The notes under the pieces are model-generated. The model saw only the letters and a program-made list of their open reading frames with translations, searched no databases and was not told the DNA's origin. This document shows, piece after piece, positions 44,231 through 52,411 of a DNA stretch of 64,000 nt; the first letter of the stretch is position 1, and each line of letters opens with the position of its first letter. The stretch is from Candidatus Poribacteria bacterium. GTDB taxonomy: Bacteria; Poribacteria; WGA-4E; WGA-3G. Both the position numbers and the translations under genes were made by a program. The stretch lies in the NCBI GenBank assembly GCA_022827225.1, contig JAJDTJ010000129.1, positions 62,001-126,000 of the forward strand, read 5' to 3'.

Positions 44231-45394
44231 ATGGATACGCACCTCGCCTACGCTGCAGCGCGCGCGTACAAGCACATCACACAACTCGCTATCCCGAGGT
44301 TGGTGGACAGCACGGGTGAGTCGGAAGTACAAGACTATATCGTCGAGCAATTTACGGCGTTGGGATTGGATGTTTCATGGGAACCGTTCTCATTTACAAA
44401 GTTCCCTGCCGAAGTATTGCCGCGTATCATTTCTGGGCTGTTTGTACCGATTGTTTTGTCTGTGCCGTGGATCGGGGACCGGTTTCCGATCTTTGTCTGT
44501 CTCGCCTGTCTATTCAGTCTTTTCATAGCGCTGTTCTTTACACAGTGGCAGAAACGATTTGAAGGTTTATATGATGTCGGTAAAAGACTTCGCACAGAGA
44601 ACATTATCGCAACGAATGGTCGGAAAAGAGATGGCAATACCCCTGTCTTACTTTTTGTTGCTCACTATGATTCCAAATCACAGACGTTACCGATAGGAGT
44701 GCGCGCGGTGTCCTACGGTATAGCAATCATGGGTCTCGTTGCCTTGACAGTCGTGGCGGTTATTAAAGTCGGCACCGGTGTTTGGCTACCGAATTACATT
44801 GTCTGGTTTGTTGCTGGCATCACGGTTTTTTGCCTGTTGTTTTTACAATCTAACTTGACCCAGAACCGTTCTCCCGGAGCGTTCGATAACGCGTCTGGCG
44901 TTGGTACTATGCTTGAAGTTGCACGTGTGGTGATGGCACTTGAAGAAGAAAAACCGATAACGTTCCTCGCCACCGGCGCAGAAGAGTATGGCATGTGCGG
45001 TGCATTGCGTTATATCCAAGCGCACGCCGATGAATACGATCGCGAGAATACCTACGTTATTAATTTGGACGGTCTCGGCGTTGGGAACGGTGTTAACATT
45101 GTCACACGTTATGGGGTTCCACCGGTTCGCACAACGCGGACGTTAGCGGCCCTTTTTCGAGCATCCGGTGAATCACTCGGTATTCGGGTTTCGGAGCGTT
45201 ACCTGCCGATTGGGGTCGGGTTGGACAGTATTCCGATTGCCAGTCGTGGCTTTGAAACGGTTACGTTGATGGCAAGAGGCGTAGGTGGTGTTGCCTTAAA
45301 GGTACATTCAAAACAGGATCAGAGCGAGCTGCTCAATGAAGAAAGTCTGCAACGGGTAGGTGAGTTAATTGTCGATGTCATCAAACGTGCATAA
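44231..45394 (+). CDS. Membrane-embedded M28 zinc aminopeptidase
   Basis: 387 residues. M28 ligands all visible: H145 in VAHYDSKS, D219 in PGAFDNASGV, E251/E252 in TGAEEYG, D280 in INLDGLG and H359 in KVHSKQD. Four hydrophobic helices: about 64-80, 86-104, 160-180 and 188-207. The second pair sits between the first zinc histidine and the bridging aspartate, where ordinary M28 enzymes have only a short loop. It probably cleaves peptides at the membrane. A further gene, mobA-like, starts inside its last codons (20-nt overlap). Confidence 0.88.
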   Translation: MDTHLAYAAARAYKHITQLAIPRLVDSTGESEVQDYIVEQFTALGLDVSWEPFSFTKFPAEVLPRIISGLFVPIVLSVPWIGDRFPIFVCLACLFSLFIALFFTQWQKRFEGLYDVGKRLRTENIIATNGRKRDGNTPVLLFVAHYDSKSQTLPIGVRAVSYGIAIMGLVALTVVAVIKVGTGVWLPNYIVWFVAGITVFCLLFLQSNLTQNRSPGAFDNASGVGTMLEVARVVMALEEEKPITFLATGAEEYGMCGALRYIQAHADEYDRENTYVINLDGLGVGNGVNIVTRYGVPPVRTTRTLAALFRASGESLGIRVSERYLPIGVGLDSIPIASRGFETVTLMARGVGGVALKVHSKQDQSELLNEESLQRVGELIVDVIKRA

Positions 45395-46031
45395 GAAACC
45401 GATGCCTATCACAGGCGTTATCCTTGCCGGTGGTACGAGCCGGCGGATGGGACAGAATAAGGCGTTGATACAACTCGGAAACGATTCGCTCATCGGGCAT
45501 GTTATCCGTCATATCCGTCTCGTTGCGGACGAACTCCTCCTTATTACCAATACACCAAACGAATACGCGCACCTCGGTCTGCCGATGCACAACGATATTG
45601 TTCCAGATGCTGGCGCGTTAGGCGGTATCTATACCGGCTTGATGTCCGCTTCATACGACGCAGTGCTCTGTGTTGCGTGCGATAGTCCGTTTTTAGTGCC
45701 AAATTTGCTCATCTATCTCATCTCCGTTCTGGACGATTACGATGCGGTGATGCCTTGGACGTACCGAGGAAATCTGACCGGCCACAACAATAGCGATCAG
45801 ATAACCCTCCAAACATTGTGTGCCGTCTATTCTAAACGGTGTCTACCTATCATCGAGTTGATGCTGCAAGAATCTGAGTTGCGCGTCCAAGCACTACCGG
45901 AGCGGACATCTATAAAGTGCGTTTCGCCTGAAGTCTGGCAGGCTTTTGATCCCGATGGCATCTCTTTTTTTAACATCAACACCCCTGAAGATCTTGAGCG
46001 GGCAGAACGCTTCTACAGACCACCGATGTAG
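45375..46031 (+). CDS. mobA: MobA-like molybdenum cofactor guanylyltransferase
   Basis: 218 residues from ATG 45375, with GGTGAG about 10 nt upstream, inside the end of the M28 gene; a TTG at 45369 is less likely. Nucleotidyltransferase loop GVILAGGTSRRMGQNKAL, then DIVPDAGALGGIYTGL and CVACDSPFLVPNLLIYL with the metal-binding Asp. MobA attaches GMP to molybdopterin. No other molybdenum gene is present, and sugar-nucleotide or MocA-type (CMP) transferases share these motifs. Its end overlaps the convergent permease gene by 19 nt. Confidence 0.82.
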   Translation: MSSNVHKKPMPITGVILAGGTSRRMGQNKALIQLGNDSLIGHVIRHIRLVADELLLITNTPNEYAHLGLPMHNDIVPDAGALGGIYTGLMSASYDAVLCVACDSPFLVPNLLIYLISVLDDYDAVMPWTYRGNLTGHNNSDQITLQTLCAVYSKRCLPIIELMLQESELRVQALPERTSIKCVSPEVWQAFDPDGISFFNINTPEDLERAERFYRPPM

Positions 46032-47323
46032 CAGGCGATGAAGAAGAATGCGAAGTAGTATATGATCGGATGGACCTCTTTTCTACGTCCCGTTACCAAC
46101 TTAAGGAACGCTAACGAAATGACACCGAATCCGATGCCGTCCGTGATGCTGAAAGAGAGCGGCATTATCAGCATTGTAAGAAAGGCAGGAATCGACTCGG
46201 TGATGTCTTCCCAATCAATCTGGCTAATGTTCCTGAGCATCAACCCACCGACAACGATGAGTGCTGGTCCAATAATCGGGTTAATCGGGTAACTGCCACC
46301 GACGATTTGAACCAACGGTTGGAAAAAGAGGGCGAGCAACATGAAGATCCCTGTGACAACAGCGGTGAGACCTGTGCGTCCGCCTTCAGCGATTCCAGTC
46401 GCACTTTCGATGTAGCAGGTTACGGTCGATGTGCCGAGACAGGCACCACCGACGGTGCTGGCTGCGTCGGTTATAAGTGCGCGTCGCGCTTTTGTGAGTT
46501 TCCCGGCTTCCATAAGTTGCGCTCTATATCCGATTGCTGTGAGTGTGCCGATACTATCAAACATGTCAATCGCGAAGAACACAAAAAGAACAGGGATCAA
46601 TTCGAGTTTGGCGAAGATGTTGGGGAACTGTAATTTAAATAAGGTCGGTGCAATGGGTGGCGGCATCTTAGCGATTCCGTCAAAATTGGTCACACCGAAG
46701 ATAAGACTCGCAGCAGCTGCAACCAGAATACCCATCAGAATCGCGCCCTTCACTCTCCGTGCCAGGAGTGCGAGCATTACGGCGATACAGATGACAGAGA
46801 TTAACACGTTTTTGTCGTCAAGCGCACCGAGTGTTACAAACGTATTGGGATCTTTGGCAATGATACCACTCATCTGGAGCCCGATGAACGCAATGAACAA
46901 CCCGATACCAATCGCAATGGCGTTTTGGAGCGATGTCGGCAGCGCGTTCATAATGGCTTCACGGATGCCGACAAATGAGAGTATAAGGAACAGCAGACCT
47001 GCTATGAAAATGATGCCCAATCCTTCCTGCCACGGTAAGCCTGAACTGGGATTGCATATCTCGAATGCGAAATAGGCGTTAAGACCCATACCGGGTGCTA
47101 AAACAACCGGATAGTTCGTTAGAAATGCCATGAGGAACGTTGCGAGTGCGCTCGATATACAAGTCGCAACCATGACAGCGCCAGGATTCATGCCTGCGGC
47201 TGAGAGAAAATTGGGTTGTACGAAGATTATGTAAGAAATCGTCATAAAATTCGTGAGGCCTGCGACGAGTTCACGTCTGATAGAGGTGTCGTGGTCTTTC
47301 AACGCAAATAATTTTTCTAACAT
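46013..47323 (-). CDS. NCS2 purine permease, AzgA-type
   Basis: 436 residues from ATG 47323 (AAAGGAG 6 nt upstream; a 13-residue longer frame lacks one). Twelve or more hydrophobic helices. Family features: RRELVAGLTNFMTISYIIFV, LAPGMGLNAYFAF, TALQNAIAIGIG-type segment (LPTSLQNAIAIGIGLF), FVFFAIDMFDSIGTLTAIGY with the substrate-binding acid, and TYIESATGIAEGGRTGL-like (CYIESATGIAEGGRTG). AzgA members import adenine, guanine or hypoxanthine with protons. Exact purine is not decidable. Heptamer-type repeat DNA lies upstream. Confidence 0.92.
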   Translation of the reverse strand: MLEKLFALKDHDTSIRRELVAGLTNFMTISYIIFVQPNFLSAAGMNPGAVMVATCISSALATFLMAFLTNYPVVLAPGMGLNAYFAFEICNPSSGLPWQEGLGIIFIAGLLFLILSFVGIREAIMNALPTSLQNAIAIGIGLFIAFIGLQMSGIIAKDPNTFVTLGALDDKNVLISVICIAVMLALLARRVKGAILMGILVAAAASLIFGVTNFDGIAKMPPPIAPTLFKLQFPNIFAKLELIPVLFVFFAIDMFDSIGTLTAIGYRAQLMEAGKLTKARRALITDAASTVGGACLGTSTVTCYIESATGIAEGGRTGLTAVVTGIFMLLALFFQPLVQIVGGSYPINPIIGPALIVVGGLMLRNISQIDWEDITESIPAFLTMLIMPLSFSITDGIGFGVISLAFLKLVTGRRKEVHPIIYYFAFFFIACYIGGL

Positions 47324-47339
47324 TTTTTCTCCTTTATTG

Positions 47340-47450
47340 TGGTTTTCGGAAACCTTCGGCAAGATGGCTATCGGAAACCTTCAGCAAGAAGAGGGGTTAT
47401 TAGACAAAAATCTCTTAAAACTGATCGCTGATGACTAATTACTGACGGCT
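47340..47450. repeat. Gap between permease and hydroxyacid dehydrogenase genes with tandem words
   Basis: Repeats GGAAACCTTCGGCAAGA / GGAAACCTTCAGCAAGA with TGGCTATC between, then ATCTCTTAAAACTGATCGCT and GATGACTAATTACTGACGGC. Less regular than the other elements but built from the same GGCTATC/AACTGATC words. Confidence 0.4.
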
Positions 47451-47451
47451 C

Positions 47452-48423
47452 TTAAAAGTTTGGCTGGAGTACGCCATAAGGCAGCTGCTGACCCTTCAAT
47501 CCGGCGAGCAAATTCTCCATCGCCATTGTTGCCATTTTCATCCGCGTTTGGACGGTGGCACTGCCGAGATGCGGAGCAATAAGGACGTTATCTAAATTGA
47601 GAAGTGGGTGATCGGTATTAATCGGTTCCGGTTCGGTTACGTCAACGGCGGCACCGGCAATCTGTCCGTCTTTGAGCGCGTCATAGAGTGCGTAATGGTC
47701 AACGACGGGACCTCTGGCGACATTGACTAAGATAGCACTGTTTTTCATGAGTGAAAGTTCGGCTTTACCGATGAGATGTGTCGTCTCTTCGGTCAACGGA
47801 ACATGGAGTGACACGAAATCGGAGGCGCGTAGGAGGTCTTCCAGGGGCGTGTATTCTACACCGAGTTCTTGTTCCCAATCCGGGCGGCGTTCACGTTTGT
47901 AATAGAGTACTTGCATGTCAAACGCTTTGGCGCGCTTGGCAACGGCATACCCGATTCTGCCCATGCCTACGATCCCTAATGTCGCATGATGTACATCGGT
48001 ACCCCAGAGGATATTTGGATCGTAGTATTGCCACTGCTTCGACACTTGGACGTGGTTATAGGCAGGGACAATGTTTCGGGCAGTGGCGAGCAGGAGTGCC
48101 ATCGTCATATCGGCTGTGGTATCGCTCAGAACACCGGGTGTATGTCCGACGGCGATGCCGCGTTCTCGGCACGCCTCAACATGGACATGATCATAACCGA
48201 CCCCGACAACCGAGATCGCTTTCAGGTTCGGCGCGGTGGCAATCATCTCTGGGGAGACCGGCTCGTGTCCATAGGTCATTAGCCCGTCAAGCGGTGGAAT
48301 CTTTTCAGCGATAGGTGGCAAGATCGCACTCGTATGCCACATGTCGATGTCGCATTCTTCCGCTAATTTTTCGACAATCGCTTCGGGAATAGGACGTGTG
48401 ATGAAGACTTTAAATCTTGACAA
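47452..48423 (-). CDS. D-isomer 2-hydroxyacid dehydrogenase (glyoxylate/hydroxypyruvate reductase type)
   Basis: 323 residues from TTG 48423, supported by AAGGAGGG 6 nt upstream. NAD(P)-binding loop GIVGMGRIGYAVAKRA; catalytic arginine in VNVARGPVVD; glutamate in AAVDVTEPEP; histidine in IAPHLGSATVQTR. Signature LSDTTADMTMALLLATAR is typical of GyaR/GRHPR. It interconverts glyoxylate and glycolate or hydroxypyruvate and D-glycerate. The coenzyme is probably NADPH or NADH; YYKRERRP after strand 2 suggests phosphate contacts and NADPH preference (inference). Confidence 0.92.
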   Translation of the reverse strand: MSRFKVFITRPIPEAIVEKLAEECDIDMWHTSAILPPIAEKIPPLDGLMTYGHEPVSPEMIATAPNLKAISVVGVGYDHVHVEACRERGIAVGHTPGVLSDTTADMTMALLLATARNIVPAYNHVQVSKQWQYYDPNILWGTDVHHATLGIVGMGRIGYAVAKRAKAFDMQVLYYKRERRPDWEQELGVEYTPLEDLLRASDFVSLHVPLTEETTHLIGKAELSLMKNSAILVNVARGPVVDHYALYDALKDGQIAGAAVDVTEPEPINTDHPLLNLDNVLIAPHLGSATVQTRMKMATMAMENLLAGLKGQQLPYGVLQPNF

Positions 48424-48540
48424 TGCGATCCCTCCTTGCGTAGTATTATGGTGCCCCGAATTTGAAGGTTACGAAGATCGCGAGCCCAGCTCGCGCCTAC
48501 CGGAAAATCATATACAAATCAAACAAGGTTGAACAGAAGG

Positions 48541-49941
48541 CTATGATCTGCGAAAAAAGATACGTATCGGTGTTCCGTGAAATCCGAATTCGCTCCGAAT
48601 GTTGTTGACGAGATACGCCTCATACGATTGGCTAACACGGTTTACGTTCCGTCCGAAAATTAAAAAAGTAGGCGGTTTTGTCTCGACTTGCGTGATGTAT
48701 TTCAGTGCTGGACGTACGCCTTTGACTCGTGGTGGTGGATGTGCGCTACGTAGTTCGATGAGCAATTCGTTAAGTGCTGGTGTCGGAATATGTGTGCAGT
48801 ATTCTCGATAGACCTCTAAGGCGGTTGCTAATATTTGTGTGACGCGCTGCCCTGTATTGGCTGATGTGAAGAGGCGTGGGATATAGTCAACGTGTGGGAG
48901 TTGTATGTCGAGCCTTTCCATAAACGCTGGATGTGTTGTGTTATCCTTATCTTCGATGAGGTCCCATTTATTCAGCACTAAAACGGAGGCTTTTCCGTGT
49001 CGTTCGATGAAATTGGCGATGGTTTTATCCTGTTGTGCGACTTCTTTGGTTACATCTAACACAAGGACGGCGATATCGCTCTGGCGGATGCTATGTATGG
49101 CGCGTTGCACGGTTGCGGATTCGAGTTCGTCTTTGATCGCCGATTTGCGTCGCATTCCGGCAGTATCAACGATTTCAAATGGGATGTTGTCGTGAGCCAA
49201 TTGGATATTCACGGCATCCCGCGTTGTACCGGGGCGGTCATCGACGATCATCCGTTCTTCACCTAACAGGTTGTTAATAAGCGATGATTTCCCGACATTC
49301 GGTCTGCCGACGATCGCTATTTTTATGGCGCCCGATATCCGGTCAGAAATTTCCTCACCCTCTGGCAAGGAATCCACGATCATGTCAAGGAGTTCTCGAA
49401 TTCCGTTATTTTGCGCACACGAGGTCCACATCGGTTCTGGGAATCCGAGTGCGTAGAATTCCGCTGCTTCATTGCGGAACCGTTCGCTATCGACCTTGTT
49501 GACGACGAGAAAGATCGGTTTATCGGTTGCTCTGAGTTTATCGGCGACGGTTCTGTCATGTGGCATGATGCCGGTTCGTGCATCGACGACGAACAAGATG
49601 AGACTCGCTTCATCCAAAGCGGCATCCACCTGCGCTTGTACGTTATCAATTAGCCGGTCATCGGGGTCGATGTCCAAGCCGCCGGTATCAACAATAGTAA
49701 AGGCGCGGTCTGCCCATTCCACATCTGCGTAATTCCTATCGCGGGTTACACCGGGTGTATCGTGGACGACAGCGAATTTAGGCGAAGGGCGCTGCTTTCG
49801 GGTGCTGCGCGTCTCGGCTCCGATATTTTCGTTTATATTCGGCAGCGTAGCGGGTGCTGATGCGGCGATTCTGTTGAAGAGCGATGATTTCCCGACATTC
49901 GGTCTGCCGACAATCGCAACAATGGGGTGTCCGGTTTCCAT
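48541..49941 (-). CDS. der: Ribosome-assembly GTPase Der (EngA)
   Basis: 466 residues from ATG 49941 (GGAGG 7-8 nt upstream). Two GTPase domains, each with GRPNVGKSS; G3 motifs DTGG and DTAG; NKVD and NKWD for guanine recognition; C-terminal KH-like domain with KGVRPALKYITQVE and PPTFLIFGRN. It acts in 50S subunit maturation. The first domain has about 26 extra residues between FNRI and DTPGVTRD (residues about 23-53, Ser/Thr/Arg-rich), in the switch I region. It starts 19 nt after the AI-2E-type gene stop, so the two are co-transcribed. Confidence 0.95.
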   Translation of the reverse strand: METGHPIVAIVGRPNVGKSSLFNRIAASAPATLPNINENIGAETRSTRKQRPSPKFAVVHDTPGVTRDRNYADVEWADRAFTIVDTGGLDIDPDDRLIDNVQAQVDAALDEASLILFVVDARTGIMPHDRTVADKLRATDKPIFLVVNKVDSERFRNEAAEFYALGFPEPMWTSCAQNNGIRELLDMIVDSLPEGEEISDRISGAIKIAIVGRPNVGKSSLINNLLGEERMIVDDRPGTTRDAVNIQLAHDNIPFEIVDTAGMRRKSAIKDELESATVQRAIHSIRQSDIAVLVLDVTKEVAQQDKTIANFIERHGKASVLVLNKWDLIEDKDNTTHPAFMERLDIQLPHVDYIPRLFTSANTGQRVTQILATALEVYREYCTHIPTPALNELLIELRSAHPPPRVKGVRPALKYITQVETKPPTFLIFGRNVNRVSQSYEAYLVNNIRSEFGFHGTPIRIFFRRS

Positions 49942-49960
49942 CACTTTTCCTCCGACTTTC

Positions 49961-52288
49961 CTACTGTTCAAGTTCTGTTCTGCTATTTGTAACGGCAATA
50001 ACTGATTTTATCACAACAATGATAGGAATTGCAAGCAAAACACCCCAGAAACCGAGTACGGCTGCACCGACTATCACAGCAAACATAATCAACAGCGGGT
50101 CTACATCAACAGCATCGCTCATAATCTTCGGAGAAATAAACGAATTATCAATCGCCTGAATGCCGAGGATCGTCCCCAACACGAATGCGCAGCGGATGAG
50201 AAAATCGGTCCACGCGAAGTCTCCAGCTGCCAGTCCCATCAGCATCGCTATATAGGCGAAACCGCCGCCGATAAAGGGTCCGAAGGTCGGTATGGCATTA
50301 CAGATGCCGGCGAGTAAACCGATAACCAAAGCGAATGGAACACCTATGATACTGTAGGCAACGGCAGAAATTATTGAGACAATCGCGATGACTGTAACGA
50401 GTCCTTTTAGAAATTCCTGCAGATTGTTATCAATTTCACGCATGTAAGCCTTAGTCGTGTCGCGATGGACCTCAGGTACAAGTGTGAGGAAGCTCCTGAA
50501 ATAATTGTCAAACGACTGGTTCGCGTAGACAAAGACGATTAGTGCGAGTGCTACCGTGGCTACGAGACCTCCGAACCCAAAAGCGATAGAGCTTGCGACC
50601 TGAAGTCCTTCTTTGATAGCCTCGCCGCCAGCCTGCGCAATCGTCGGTATTCTTTCGGTTAGATACGATTTTACCTGCTCAACAACGGGTTGGTCTCTGT
50701 AGGTGTGGCTAATACCTTCTTTATAAGTGGTGAATGGTTGCCATTTGGCGCTGGCTGTGGCGCGATGCCAGATGGCAGTGCTATTACCGATGTATAACCC
50801 CGAAGGTGCGGAAGTTAGGAGCCAAATCGCTGGCATCCCGGCATCTGTCGGTGTTCCTTGCGTTTTCTGCCAGTCCTGAAGATCACCCCATTCATACAGA
50901 CCATCGACAGTGCCAACGTATAGTTCGATATTGGAAGCCTGTGAGGTCCCATCTACATCTCTACCTGTAAGTGCGTAAACCGCCTGCGTTACCTGTGTAA
51001 TTGGTGGTTGAAGTTCTTGCCATCCAGAAGTGGCACCTTCCAGATATCGATGGACGGTTGTCGTTGTAGGCGAGGCGTTCATCTGTCCTGAGTCGGTTTC
51101 TGGGTTTGTAGTCTCTTGTCCAATCTGTTCGGACTGTTCTGAAGTGGGTTCGGCGTTTGTCTCATCTGCTGTGTTTGTGGTGTCTTCTTGTGCTAATGGT
51201 GTCTCTGTCTCAGGTTGTCGTGTACTGGCGACATATACTGCTCGGTTGCCGTCTGTATCGGTTGTCGAAGTGATATCGCCGATGGCTCTGTCGCCATAGA
51301 TGTCAGGGTCAACAGGGATCCACGTTTCTCCAGCGTCGTTGCTTCTATAGAGTCCGTTTTGCGTTCCAACGTAAATCTGCGTATCATCCCACTGAAGGAT
51401 ATTAATGGCTTGAATGCTGCGTGTGTCGAAAGGGGTGCCTGTCACTTTGCGCCATATCTGGGTGGGGCTTGCGCTTTGTCTGGATGTTTCAGCATCGCTA
51501 GCCGGTGGGACTCTGCCGTAGCGATACAATCCGCTCTGCGTGCCGGCGTAGATAACGTTTTGACTTGCTGCGAGTGCTTGTACGTGTTTCCCGAGGATCG
51601 CGCCGTTGGTGATACTGATACGGGAGGGTTCGCCTTCAGGATTTCGGCGTATTTCGTAGATGCCGTTGTTCGTACTGAGATAGAAGGTTTCTGTCTGCGG
51701 ATTTTCTTCCGCGTCCTGATTTGAAATTTCACCTTCGACAGCGGACGGATTAACGCTGATCGTAACGGCTGTAAAGACTTCTCCGACGGCATAAGGTAGT
51801 AGCCTCTCATAGTAAAACTTCAGCAATCCGACACCCATTTGGCTGGCTTGTTTGCTGACCTGCCTGCCGGTATAAAAGAGTACGCCGGCACAGACGAGGA
51901 GAATTGCTACGGTTGCGATGCCGCGTTGGTACTGCTTTTTGAATGGGAGCGCGCGCCAGATAAACCGGAAGAAGTAAGCGAAACCGAACCCTAAAATGAA
52001 GGGCATCAGCACTCCCAGCAGACGCATAAAAATCCAGACGCTTATCATCACTATTTCCAGGATGACGATGCTCCTTATGTCAATCCAGCGGTACACACGC
52101 GTGAGTAGCACAATCAAGAGTATCGGCACTACGGGATTGAGTAGCATCACCCGACTGCTGTTGTCACTGTTGCCTTTATAGTAAGCGAAGGCAATCCATA
52201 CGGCAGCAAATACGACGCTGATGATTGCGAGAATCGTGGCACCGCTGAGTGCGGGTTGCTGTCGGTTCGGTTCGTTTTGCGTGTGCAT
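49961..52288 (-). CDS. AI-2E/PerM-type permease with an inserted beta-propeller-like domain
   Basis: 775 residues, about twice the family length. Helices before residue 140 and after about 545 make up the PerM/AI-2E family: ATVAILLVCAGVLFYTG, then ITERIP-like (YLTERIPTIAQ), VFVYANQSFDNYFRSF, IGVPFALVIGLLAGICNAIP and TFGPFIGGGFAYIAMLMGLA. Between, residues about 198-525 contain a soluble domain with repeated words IYAGTQSGLYRYG, IYVGTQNGLYRSNDAGETW, LYVGTVDGLYEWGD and LYIGNSTAIWHR, typical of BNR/YCF48-like propeller blades, plus a Thr/Glu-rich loop at about 355-410. It lies where PerM proteins have a short periplasmic domain. No Shine-Dalgarno. Confidence 0.87.
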   Translation of the reverse strand: MHTQNEPNRQQPALSGATILAIISVVFAAVWIAFAYYKGNSDNSSRVMLLNPVVPILLIVLLTRVYRWIDIRSIVILEIVMISVWIFMRLLGVLMPFILGFGFAYFFRFIWRALPFKKQYQRGIATVAILLVCAGVLFYTGRQVSKQASQMGVGLLKFYYERLLPYAVGEVFTAVTISVNPSAVEGEISNQDAEENPQTETFYLSTNNGIYEIRRNPEGEPSRISITNGAILGKHVQALAASQNVIYAGTQSGLYRYGRVPPASDAETSRQSASPTQIWRKVTGTPFDTRSIQAINILQWDDTQIYVGTQNGLYRSNDAGETWIPVDPDIYGDRAIGDITSTTDTDGNRAVYVASTRQPETETPLAQEDTTNTADETNAEPTSEQSEQIGQETTNPETDSGQMNASPTTTTVHRYLEGATSGWQELQPPITQVTQAVYALTGRDVDGTSQASNIELYVGTVDGLYEWGDLQDWQKTQGTPTDAGMPAIWLLTSAPSGLYIGNSTAIWHRATASAKWQPFTTYKEGISHTYRDQPVVEQVKSYLTERIPTIAQAGGEAIKEGLQVASSIAFGFGGLVATVALALIVFVYANQSFDNYFRSFLTLVPEVHRDTTKAYMREIDNNLQEFLKGLVTVIAIVSIISAVAYSIIGVPFALVIGLLAGICNAIPTFGPFIGGGFAYIAMLMGLAAGDFAWTDFLIRCAFVLGTILGIQAIDNSFISPKIMSDAVDVDPLLIMFAVIVGAAVLGFWGVLLAIPIIVVIKSVIAVTNSRTELEQ

Positions 52289-52296
52289 TGTGTTGT

Positions 52297-52394
52297 GGTT
52301 ATAAGTTATAAGTTAAGAGGTTATAAGTTAAGAGGTTTTTGATTGCGTTACGTGCCCCTCTTAACCAACAACTTATAACCAATAACTTATAACC
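52297..52394. repeat. Heptamer-type dyad element upstream of the permease
   Basis: Left GGTTATAAGTTATAAGTTAA then GAGGTTATAAGTTAAGAGG; right CCTCTTAACC, then AACTTATAACCAATAACTTA and TAACC. The arms pair over about 24 bp. The permease ATG follows within 10 bp and the symporter stop lies 18 bp beyond the right arm. Confidence 0.75.
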
Positions 52395-52411
52395 ATTCCT
52401 CTGAAAACTAA

